From positions 1-5,042 of the forward strand of contig CANPZQ010000138.1 in assembly GCA_947588775.1 (NCBI GenBank): a stretch of DNA of 5,042 bases, in the 5' to 3' direction. Positions within the stretch are counted from its first letter, which is position 1, and every line of letters begins with the position of its first letter. The notes beneath the pieces are model-generated. The model did no database searches and was not told the origin of the DNA. It worked only from the letters and a program-made list of their open reading frames with translations. The position numbers were made by a program, and so were the translations under genes. The DNA is from an uncultured Clostridia bacterium. Lineage in GTDB: Bacteria; Bacillota; Clostridia; Oscillospirales; Ruminococcaceae. Below are positions 1 through 5,042 of this stretch, piece by piece.

Positions 1-604
<604 letters not shown>

Positions 605-640
605 TGGAATTTCCTCCCTTTAGTAACATTTGATAATTTG

Positions 641-669
641 ATTTTAACAGATTTCGGATGAAAATGCAA
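641..669 (-). promoter_or_regulatory. Probable secondary promoter for tuf in the fusA-tuf gap
   Basis: On the minus strand a -35-like TTGCAT (664-669) and a -10-like TAAAAT (641-646) are separated by exactly 17 bases. This puts a start near A634, about 30 bases before the tuf ATG, with the ribosome binding site well inside the leader. The -10 matches consensus at five of six positions; the -35 only at the key TTG. The 107-base fusA-tuf gap is AT-rich and holds no clear terminator, so tuf is probably read both from the operon promoter and from this one. Extra tuf expression fits the known excess of EF-Tu over ribosomes. The call is inferred from sequence pattern alone. Confidence 0.42.
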
Positions 670-711
670 GCTTTTCGCAAACATTTTTGAGAAATTTTTG
701 TTGAAAACGGA

Positions 712-2793
712 TTATTCCGCTTTCTTTCTCGCGCTCATTATGGTTTCGGCGACGGACTTCGGAACCTCGGTGTAGCTGTGCGGCTCCATGGTGTACTGGC
801 CTCTGCCCTGAGTCTTTGAGCGCAGGTCGTTCGAGTAGCCGAACATCTCGGAAAGCGGGACAAGCGCGTCGACCTGGGCGACGCCGTTGTTTGTTTCCTG
901 TCCGAGAATCTGGCCGCGGCGGGAATTGAGGTCGCCGATAGCGGTTCCCATATATTCCTCCGGAACGATGCAGGCAACCTTCATAATAGGCTCGAGGATA
1001 ACGGGGTCCGCCTTTTTCATAGCGTCCTTGAAAGCCATTGAACCGGCAATCGAGAAGGCCATTTCGGAGGAGTCGACCTCGTGGTAGGAGCCGTCGTAAA
1101 GCGTTACCTTAACGTCCACGACGGGATAGCCCGCCAGAACGCCCGACTTCATCGCACCCTGAATACCCTTGTCGACAGCGGGGATATATTCCTTCGGAAT
1201 AGCTCCGCCGACGATTGAGTTGATGAATTCGTAGCCCTTGCCGGATTCGTTCGGCTCGAGCTTGATTTTTACATGGCCGTACTGGCCCTTACCGCCGGAC
1301 TGACGCGCGTATTTGCACTCTACGTCGGCAAGCCTTCTCACGGTTTCCTTATAGGCGACCTGCGGCGCGCCGACGTTGGCCTCGACCTTGAACTCGCGGA
1401 GCATTCTGTCCACGATAATTTCGAGGTGCAGCTCTCCCATGCCCGCGATAATGGTCTGACCGGTTTCCTCGTCGGTCCATGTCTTGAAGGTCGGGTCCTC
1501 CTCGGCGAGCTTGGAGAGGGCGATTGCCATCTTTTCCTGGCCGGCCTTGGTCTTGGGCTCGATAGCAAGGTTTATAACCGGCTCCGGGAATTCCATAGAC
1601 TCAAGAATAATCGGGTGCTTGGGGTCGCAGAGGGTATCGCCCGTAGTGGTGTTCTTTACGCCGACAACGGCGTAAATATCGCCCGCGTAGCAGGTTTCAA
1701 TATCCTTGCGGTGGTTTGAATGCATCTGCAGAACGCGGCCCATGCGCTCGTTGGCGTCCTTGGTGCAGTTCAGGACGGTTTCGCCGGCGTTTAAGGTGCC
1801 GGAATAAACCCTGAAGAAGCAGAGCTTGCCGACGAACGGGTCGGTGGCGATTTTGAATGCGAGTGCGGCGAACGGAGCGTTGTCGTCCGAGGGACGGCTC
1901 TCCTCCTCGCCGGTATCGGGATTTATGCCCTTAATGTCCTCGATGTCGGTCGGGGCGGGCATGTAGTCCACGACGGCGTCCAGAAGCTTCTGTACACCCT
2001 TGTTCTTGTAGGAAGTGCCGCAGGTCACGGGCACCATCTTGTTGGCGATGGTGGCCGCGCGGATGCCCTTCTTGAGCTCCTCGATGGTGAGCTCGTCGCC
2101 GCCGAGGTATTTCTCCATAAGCTCGTCGTCGAGCTCGGCAACGGCCTCTACCAGCTGTGAGCGGTACTTTTCGGCATCTTCGACCATGTTTTCGGGAATG
2201 TCCTCGACTCTTATATCCTTGCCGAGGTCGTCGTAGTACATATACGCCTTCATTTCAAGAAGGTCTACGATTCCCTTGAAGAACGTTTCGCTTCCTATGG
2301 GAAGCTGAATCGGCACGGCGTTGCATTTGAGGCGGTGGTGAATCATGTCGAGGACGTGGTAGAAGTCCGCGCCCATGATGTCCATCTTGTTGACGTAAAT
2401 CATGCGGGGGACGTTGTACTTGTCGCCCTGACGCCAAACCGTTTCGGTCTGGGGCTCAACGCCGCCCTTGGCGCAAAGAACCGTTACCGCGCCGTCGAGA
2501 ACACGGAGCGAACGCTCGACCTCAACGGTAAAGTCAACGTGGCCGGGGGTGTCAATGATATTGATACGGTGGCCCTTCCAGTAGGCGGTGGTGGCGGCGG
2601 AGGTGATGGTTATTCCCCTCTCCTGCTCCTGCTCCATCCAGTCCATCGTCGCGCTTCCGTCGTGGGTTTCGCCCATTTTATGGTTGATACCCGTATAGAA
2701 CAGTATGCGCTCGGTGGTGGTGGTTTTGCCCGCGTCTATATGAGCCATTATACCGATGTTTCGAGTCATTGACAAAGAAACATCTCTTGCCAT
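712..2793 (-). CDS. fusA: Elongation factor G (EF-G), translocation GTPase
   Basis: EF-G hydrolyses GTP to move tRNAs and mRNA through the ribosome after peptide bond formation, and with ribosome recycling factor splits spent ribosomes. The product is 693 residues, the normal length. G-domain motifs are AHIDAGKT at 17-24, switch I ERGITI at 58-63, DTPGH at 81-85 with catalytic His85, and NKMD at 135-138. Domain IV carries the GGKGQYGHVKIKLEP segment, and the C-terminus has TQGRGQYTMEPHSYTEVPK. An in-frame ATG at 2805 exists, but the start at 2793 is preferred: it gives the family N-terminus MARDVSL and has GGAG (2800-2803) six bases upstream, while the 2805 ATG overlaps that site and has none of its own. 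It follows rpsG by 79 bases and precedes tuf by 107. The SSM variation at residues 6-9 (SLSMTRN, commonly SLEKTRN) is minor. It reads as the main housekeeping EF-G, not a tetracycline-protection or EF-G2 paralogue. Confidence 0.98.
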   Translation of the reverse strand: MARDVSLSMTRNIGIMAHIDAGKTTTTERILFYTGINHKMGETHDGSATMDWMEQEQERGITITSAATTAYWKGHRINIIDTPGHVDFTVEVERSLRVLDGAVTVLCAKGGVEPQTETVWRQGDKYNVPRMIYVNKMDIMGADFYHVLDMIHHRLKCNAVPIQLPIGSETFFKGIVDLLEMKAYMYYDDLGKDIRVEDIPENMVEDAEKYRSQLVEAVAELDDELMEKYLGGDELTIEELKKGIRAATIANKMVPVTCGTSYKNKGVQKLLDAVVDYMPAPTDIEDIKGINPDTGEEESRPSDDNAPFAALAFKIATDPFVGKLCFFRVYSGTLNAGETVLNCTKDANERMGRVLQMHSNHRKDIETCYAGDIYAVVGVKNTTTGDTLCDPKHPIILESMEFPEPVINLAIEPKTKAGQEKMAIALSKLAEEDPTFKTWTDEETGQTIIAGMGELHLEIIVDRMLREFKVEANVGAPQVAYKETVRRLADVECKYARQSGGKGQYGHVKIKLEPNESGKGYEFINSIVGGAIPKEYIPAVDKGIQGAMKSGVLAGYPVVDVKVTLYDGSYHEVDSSEMAFSIAGSMAFKDAMKKADPVILEPIMKVACIVPEEYMGTAIGDLNSRRGQILGQETNNGVAQVDALVPLSEMFGYSNDLRSKTQGRGQYTMEPHSYTEVPKSVAETIMSARKKAE

Positions 2794-2799
2794 AATAAT

Positions 2800-2803
2800 C
2801 TCC
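2800..2803 (-). promoter_or_regulatory. fusA ribosome binding site that decides the start
   Basis: GGAG on the minus strand lies six bases before the ATG at 2793. The alternative in-frame ATG at 2805 overlaps this element (ATGGAG), so the element can only serve the downstream start. A GC-rich hairpin ends eight bases upstream of it at 2812. Confidence 0.8.
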
Positions 2804-2811
2804 ATTTCTTT

Positions 2812-2840
2812 GCGGCTTCGGCGACTCGTGCCGGGGCCGC
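2812..2840 (-). promoter_or_regulatory. GC-rich hairpin in the rpsG-fusA gap
   Basis: In the mRNA, GCGGC (2840-2836) pairs with GCCGC (2816-2812), then a CC/AA internal mismatch, then CGGC (2833-2830) with GCCG (2822-2819), around a seven-base loop. That makes nine GC base pairs. No U-run follows, so it is not an intrinsic terminator; instead the fusA ribosome binding site begins eight bases downstream. It could modulate entry of ribosomes at fusA, mark an RNA processing point, or block 3' exonucleases. The pairing is read directly; the role is inference. Confidence 0.5.
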
Positions 2841-2872
2841 GAATTCAGTATCAAAAATTTGCGCGGGCAGGC

Positions 2873-3343
2873 TTACCACCTGAAGTGAGCGAACGCCTTG
2901 TTGGCGTCTGCCATCTTGTGGGTATCCTCGCGCTTTTTAACCGCGCCGCCCGTTCCGTTAAGGGCGTCGAGGATTTCTCCGGCGAGGCGTTCTTTCATAG
3001 TCTTTTCGTTTCTCGCGCGGGAGTAGCTGGTAATCCATCTCAGGCCGAGGGTCTGACGTCTTTCGGGTCTGACCTCCATAGGGACCTGATAGGTGGCGCC
3101 GCCGACGCGGCGGGCCTTTACCTCGAGGTTCGGCATTACGTTTTCCATCGCCTGCTCGAAGGCTTCGAGGGCGGGCTTGCCCGACTTCTGCTCAACAATC
3201 TCAAAAGCTCCGTAGACAATCTTCTGGGCTACGCCCTTCTTGCCGTCGAGCATGATGTTGTTGATAAGTCTGGTGACGAGCTTGGAATTGTAGATAGGGT
3301 CCTGCAAAACGTCGCGCTTTGCAACATTACCTCTTCTTGGCAC
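2873..3343 (-). CDS. rpsG: 30S ribosomal protein S7
   Basis: S7 is the primary assembly protein for the 3' domain (head) of the 30S subunit; it binds 16S rRNA and lies near the exit site and mRNA path. In Escherichia coli it is also the translational repressor of its own operon. The product is 156 residues, the usual length, starting PRRGNVAKRDVLQDP and ending AHFRW. The signature region with IMLDGKKG is at 30-37 and the beta-hairpin segment NLEVKARRVGGATYQVP at 72-88. The start is GTG at 3343: family members begin exactly at MPRRGN, and an ideal AAGGAGGG (3351-3358) lies seven bases upstream. An in-frame ATG at 3361 overlaps that binding site and would add six residues not found in the family. 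It sits 165 bases after rpsL, an unusually long and hairpin-rich gap, and 79 bases before fusA. Confidence 0.98.
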   Translation of the reverse strand: MPRRGNVAKRDVLQDPIYNSKLVTRLINNIMLDGKKGVAQKIVYGAFEIVEQKSGKPALEAFEQAMENVMPNLEVKARRVGGATYQVPMEVRPERRQTLGLRWITSYSRARNEKTMKERLAGEILDALNGTGGAVKKREDTHKMADANKAFAHFRW

Positions 3344-3350
3344 TTTACTT

Positions 3351-3358
3351 CCCTCCTT
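3351..3358 (-). promoter_or_regulatory. rpsG ribosome binding site that decides the GTG start
   Basis: AAGGAGGG on the minus strand is a near-perfect Shine-Dalgarno sequence, seven bases before GTG at 3343. The in-frame ATG at 3361 sits directly upstream of it (ATGAAGGAGGG) and lacks its own binding site, so the GTG start is favoured despite the weaker codon. Confidence 0.85.
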
Positions 3359-3389
3359 CATAGAATGAATTCTCTGGTACTCGTTTTCA

Positions 3390-3479
3390 CCCGGATTCTT
3401 CCGGGCGACCTCGTCAGCGCGTCGGGAGGCACCCTATACATAAAAATGTATATGATAAACTCCGCGCTGCTAAGGCGGA
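3390..3479 (-). promoter_or_regulatory. Structured rpsL-rpsG intergenic RNA, candidate S7 autoregulatory element
   Basis: Four hairpins can be drawn in the mRNA of this gap. H1: TCCGC (3479-3475) with GCGGA (3465-3461), nine-base loop. H2: a perfect seven-pair stem TATACAT (3452-3446) with ATGTATA (3441-3435) around UUUU. H3: GGGUG-CCUC (3434-3426) with GAGG-U-CGCCC (3412-3403), nine pairs including one G-U, with one bulged U. H4: CCCGG (3405-3401) with CCGGG (3394-3390), six-base loop. H3 and H4 both need bases 3405-3403, so they compete. None is followed by a U-run. In E. coli the S7 repressor site lies in this same intercistronic position; that this gap does the same job is inference. No good internal promoter was seen. 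Confidence 0.5.
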
Positions 3480-3508
3480 TTTCAGGTTTTCGCAATTAGG
3501 CTTCGGGG

Positions 3509-3925
3509 CTATTTGGTCTTAGGACGCTTCGCGCCGTATTTCGACCTGCCCTGCATTCTCTTTGCAACGCCCTGAGCGTCAAGGGTTCCGCGGATGATGT
3601 GGTATCTTACACCCGGGAGGTCCTTTACTCTTCCGCCGCGAATGAGAACAACGCTGTGCTCCTGAAGGTTGTGGCCGATGCCGGGAATGTAAGAGGTGAC
3701 CTCGGTGCCGTTGGTAAGTCTTACCCTCGCGATCTTACGCATCGCCGAGTTAGGCTTCTTGGGGGTTGCGGTCTTGACTGCGGTGCAGACGCCTCTCTTC
3801 TGCGGACAGCTCTGGTCGATAACCGCTTTCTTCTTGGAGTTGTAGCTCTTCTGAAGGGCGGGCGACTTGGACTTGTCGGCAAGAGTGCTTCTTCCCTTGC
3901 GAACCAGCTGGTTAAATGTCGGCAT
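3509..3925 (-). CDS. rpsL: 30S ribosomal protein S12
   Basis: S12 sits at the decoding centre of the 30S subunit and affects accuracy and streptomycin response. The product has 138 residues, the long form seen in Bacillus and Clostridia, with about 14 residues inserted between SKSPAL (19-24) and PQKRGVC (41-47) compared with the 124-residue E. coli protein. The loop TPKKPNS at 54-60 and the RGGRVKDLPGVRYH segment at 96-109 are intact. Lys56 and Lys101 correspond to the two E. coli lysines (43 and 88) whose changes give streptomycin resistance, so the sequence looks wild type there. Asp102 matches the residue that RimO methylthiolates in E. coli. The ATG at 3925 is chosen because it gives MPTFNQLVRKGR and has AAAGGAGAG just upstream; the frame stays open further upstream without family similarity. 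It is the first gene of the operon. Confidence 0.98.
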   Translation of the reverse strand: MPTFNQLVRKGRSTLADKSKSPALQKSYNSKKKAVIDQSCPQKRGVCTAVKTATPKKPNSAMRKIARVRLTNGTEVTSYIPGIGHNLQEHSVVLIRGGRVKDLPGVRYHIIRGTLDAQGVAKRMQGRSKYGAKRPKTK

Positions 3926-3955
3926 GTTTTCTCTCCTTTCTTTGTAAAATTGAGC

Positions 3956-4007
3956 TATGCAACTGCGGAATCCCGCCCGAAAGCATGGGAATCCATAGTT
4001 TTGCATA
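3956..4007 (-). ncRNA. Long irregular hairpin in the str operon 5' leader
   Basis: The leader RNA folds by hand into a single extended hairpin. From the base: UAUGC (4007-4003) with GCAUA (3960-3956), a two-A bulge, AACU (4000-3997) with AGUU (3964-3961), an A-C mismatch, a U-G wobble, GGA (3994-3992) with UCC (3969-3967), a U-U mismatch, UCCC (3990-3987) with GGGA (3974-3971), an AU bulge, and GCU (3984-3982) with GGC (3977-3975) closing a UUCG loop. That is about 20 pairs in 52 bases. The predicted transcript start is at about 4008, so the hairpin begins at the very 5' end and leaves the rpsL ribosome binding site single-stranded. A role in mRNA stability or in operon autoregulation is inferred; no known leader family was recognised. 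Confidence 0.5.
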
Positions 4008-4013
4008 CTATGC
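4003..4013. repeat. Palindrome over the str transcription start
   Basis: GCATA-C-TATGC is a perfect inverted repeat with one central base, lying directly downstream of the -10 box and centred on the predicted start near 4008. Position would suit a repressor operator, but one arm is also used in the leader hairpin, so the symmetry may serve the RNA instead. Confidence 0.4.
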
Positions 4014-4014
4014 T

Positions 4015-4063
4015 ATTATACAGGCTGTTTCGGAATTTGTCAAGAATATTTTTCACGAAAAAT
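4015..4063 (-). promoter_or_regulatory. Perfect-consensus housekeeping promoter of the str operon with AT-rich UP-like tract
   Basis: On the minus strand TTGACA (4043-4038) and TATAAT (4020-4015) match consensus at all twelve positions with the ideal 17-base spacer. Immediately upstream, 4044-4063 is almost pure A/T (GAAAAATATTC before the -35), resembling an UP element that binds the alpha subunit of RNA polymerase. The predicted start is near 4008, giving a leader of about 83 bases before rpsL. This marks rpsL as the first gene of the transcript, although read-through from the methyltransferase cannot be excluded because no terminator was seen between them. Confidence 0.9.
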
Positions 4064-4140
4064 TGCCGAAAATAAGGCTCGGGCGGGCGGAAATTGTTGT
4101 AAAATCTGCGAAGAAGCGGTTTAACGCGGAAAAGCCGGGG

Positions 4141-4785
4141 TCACTCCGCCGCATTCTTAAAAACATAAACCTGCTCGCCGCCCCCGTTGAGCTCCGTATA
4201 CAAAATTTCAAGCCCCTCCGAGAGCATGCGAATCTCCCCGTCGCCGTAGGGATGAAAAATCATACCGCTGCGGCTTCCCGAGGTATAAAGAACGCTTCCG
4301 TCCGGCAAGAACTCATGGGGCGCGGAAAAGTCGTCCTCCCCTGCCCTGTCGAAGGAAAGCATTATAAGGCCGCCGGGCTTTGTTATCCGGCGAAGCTCAA
4401 CGATGGCTTTCTGCGCGTCGGAGACGCTCATATAGTCTAAGACGGAGTTTGCGACCGTTCCGTCAAAAAAGCCGCCGGGATAGCCGGTCGACGTCACGTC
4501 GGCCGCCTTCACGTGTGAGCCGTCGAGGCCGTAATGCTCAAGCCCCGCCCGCGTAAACATCGCCGCGGTCGGGGAAACGTCGAAGCTGTATACCTCGAAT
4601 CCGTTCGAGGCGAACGCCACCGAATACGCGCCGTAGCCGCACGCCGCGTCGCAGATGCGGGTTGCGCCGTGTTCCTTGAAAATGTCGACGACGCGCGATT
4701 TGAGTTTGTAAAACCGTTCAAGATACATAAGCAGCGCGCCGCCGTCCTCGCGGGACCAGAGGGCTTCCCAGAAATTTTCAGACAT
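4141..4785 (-). CDS. Class I SAM-dependent methyltransferase of unknown substrate
   Basis: The 214-residue product is a Rossmann-fold methyltransferase that should bind S-adenosylmethionine in the cytoplasm. Motif I is ICDAACGYG at 44-52, the acidic residue ending strand 2 is Asp69 (EVYSFDVS), a motif II/III-like acid is Asp96 (KAADVTS), the strand 4 region is VANSVLDYMS at 111-120, and KPGG is at 136-139. The N-terminus (FWEALWSREDGG) and the C-terminal strand (EQVYVFKNA) fit small Methyltransf_11/25-type enzymes. No substrate-specific motif such as NPPY for DNA or RNA N-methylation was seen, so no function is assigned. ATG at 4785 is chosen because GGGGAGG (4794-4800) lies eight bases upstream; a TTG at 4815 would overlap the promoter. 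It has its own promoter and ends about 98 bases before the str -35 box. No signal peptide or membrane segment is evident. Confidence 0.88.
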   Translation of the reverse strand: MSENFWEALWSREDGGALLMYLERFYKLKSRVVDIFKEHGATRICDAACGYGAYSVAFASNGFEVYSFDVSPTAAMFTRAGLEHYGLDGSHVKAADVTSTGYPGGFFDGTVANSVLDYMSVSDAQKAIVELRRITKPGGLIMLSFDRAGEDDFSAPHEFLPDGSVLYTSGSRSGMIFHPYGDGEIRMLSEGLEILYTELNGGGEQVYVFKNAAE

Positions 4786-4817
4786 CAGAACCGCCTCCCC
4801 AAAGAGTTGTAACAAAC

Positions 4818-4846
4818 ATTTTACAGCCGCCGCGCAAAATTGTCAA
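4818..4846 (-). promoter_or_regulatory. Promoter of the methyltransferase gene
   Basis: On the minus strand TTGACA (4846-4841) is separated by 17 bases from TAAAAT (4823-4818), five of six matches in the -10. The predicted start near 4810 gives a leader of about 25 bases holding the ribosome binding site. An AT-rich tract (4847-4864) lies directly upstream and is shared back to back with the tRNA promoter. Confidence 0.85.
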
Positions 4847-4867
4847 CAAGAAATTTTCAAAAAAGGC

Positions 4868-4896
4868 TTGCAATTTCGCGCCGCCTGTGGTATAAT
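4868..4896 (+). promoter_or_regulatory. Promoter of the tRNA-Ser locus
   Basis: TTGCAA (4868-4873) and a perfect TATAAT (4891-4896) are separated by 17 bases. The predicted start is near G4903, nine bases before the first tRNA base, a typical short tRNA leader. The AT-rich tract 4847-4864 upstream may act as an UP element for this promoter and for the divergent methyltransferase promoter, whose -35 is only 21 bases away. Confidence 0.85.
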
Positions 4897-4911
4897 GCAG
4901 GAGTTCGGCAC

Positions 4912-4951
4912 GGAGCGGTATCGAAGAGGTCATAACGGGCTCGACTCGAAA
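4912..4951 (+). tRNA. tRNA-Ser(CGA), 5' half only; interrupted or truncated after the anticodon loop
   Basis: The stretch reads as a serine tRNA through position 38: acceptor strand GGAGCGG (4912-4918), TA at positions 8-9, a short D stem TCG/CGG around a loop with AAGAGGTCATAA, a 5' anticodon arm CTCGA (4940-4944) and loop CTCGAAA (4945-4951) with anticodon CGA at 4947-4949, which reads UCG. The expected 3' arm TCGAG is absent; the next bases are ACTGA. In the remaining 91 bases there is no GGTTCRA T-loop and no acceptor complement CCGCTCC. It is therefore a half gene as far as the window shows. Possible reasons are an intron, an insertion or rearrangement, a decayed gene that kept its promoter, or an assembly join. 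Anticodon assignment is firm if the alignment is right. Confidence 0.6.
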
Positions 4952-5042
4952 ACTGATTGGATATTTCTGGAAATTTCTCGGAAAACGCTTTATTTTCGGG
5001 ACTTTGTAGGCTTGGCAATTTTTTTGTTCTCTCTATCAGTTC
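4952..5042. other. Unassigned AT-rich sequence following the tRNA half
   Basis: No gene, T arm or acceptor strand is recognisable. The stretch is clearly more AT-rich than the coding regions. It contains a small hairpin GAAAA (4981-4985, reading into a seven-base loop) with TTTTC, a seven-T run at 5019-5025 without a convincing stem before it, and ATCAGTT at 5035-5041, which is the exact reverse complement of AACTGAT at 4951-4957. GGCTTGGCAATTT near 5009-5021 resembles GGCTTGCAATTT at 4865-4876 in the tRNA promoter. Confidence 0.4.

Noticed and set aside
3435..3470. Internal promoter before rpsG
   Set aside because: TATGTA-like boxes come from the AT hairpin, and no TTG-type -35 lies at suitable spacing.
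2756..3499. Plus-strand open frame of 247 codons across rpsG
   Set aside because: It lies antisense to rpsG and the ends of its neighbours, shows no recognisable family, and arises from the GC-rich codon bias of the real genes. The minus-strand reading gives complete S7.
4044..4140. Intrinsic terminator for the methyltransferase
   Set aside because: GCC/GGC before AATTTTT gives only three pairs, and the AT palindrome ATTTTTCACGAAAAAT (4048-4063) has a two-base loop and lies in the promoter's upstream tract. Neither is convincing.
3599..4440. Plus-strand frames over rpsL, the leader and the methyltransferase
   Set aside because: They cross the perfect minus-strand promoter and two unrelated genes and have no family similarity.
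4912..4951. Selenocysteine tRNA or tmRNA
   Set aside because: The D-loop GGTCATAACG and the anticodon loop CTCGAAA fit an ordinary serine tRNA; the long selenocysteine D stem with a TCA anticodon and tmRNA landmarks are absent.
5005..5025. Terminator at the seven-T run near the right edge
   Set aside because: No stable stem can be drawn directly before the T run.
4945..5042. Group I intron starting in the tRNA anticodon loop
   Set aside because: I looked for an internal guide pairing with the exon end CGACU (a GGUCG-like segment) in the visible bases and found none; the catalytic core would lie outside the window. Not supported as a call, kept only as a hypothesis.

Overview
The window is a bacterial str (streptomycin) ribosomal operon, read entirely on the minus strand in the order rpsL (S12), rpsG (S7), fusA (EF-G), tuf (EF-Tu). 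The tuf gene runs off the left edge. Upstream of the operon, on the same strand, lies a small class I SAM-dependent methyltransferase gene with its own promoter. At the right edge, on the plus strand, a strong promoter drives what reads as the 5' half of a serine tRNA, but the sequence stops matching a tRNA after the anticodon loop.

The host is most likely a Clostridia-type member of the Bacillota, perhaps of the Oscillospirales group (inference, moderate confidence). Support comes from the long 138-residue S12 with an insertion after SKSPAL, the EF-Tu N-terminus MAKQKFERTKPHVN, strong AGGAGG-like ribosome binding sites, textbook housekeeping promoters with 17-bp spacers, and the GGTCATAACG D-loop of the tRNA. 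Coding DNA is fairly GC-rich and the intergenic regulatory stretches are AT-rich.

Layout from the right: a divergent promoter pair (4818-4896) serves the methyltransferase (minus, 4785 to 4141) and the tRNA (plus, from 4912). A perfect-consensus promoter (4015-4043) with an AT-rich upstream tract then starts the str operon. Its leader can fold into one long irregular hairpin that begins at the predicted transcript start. rpsL (3925-3509) is followed by a 165-base gap rich in hairpins, some mutually exclusive, at the place where S7 autoregulation acts in Escherichia coli. rpsG (3343-2873, GTG start) is followed by a GC-rich hairpin just before the fusA ribosome binding site. fusA (2793-712) is followed by a 107-base gap with a probable secondary promoter for tuf (604 to the edge).

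Together the operon supplies two small-subunit proteins of the decoding centre and head, and the two GTPases that deliver aminoacyl-tRNA and move the ribosome. The coding content is ordinary. The parts worth a second look are the RNA structures in the leader and the rpsL-rpsG gap, the detachment of the operon from rpoBC, and the interrupted tRNA-Ser at the right edge. I found no CRISPR array, insertion sequence or defence system.
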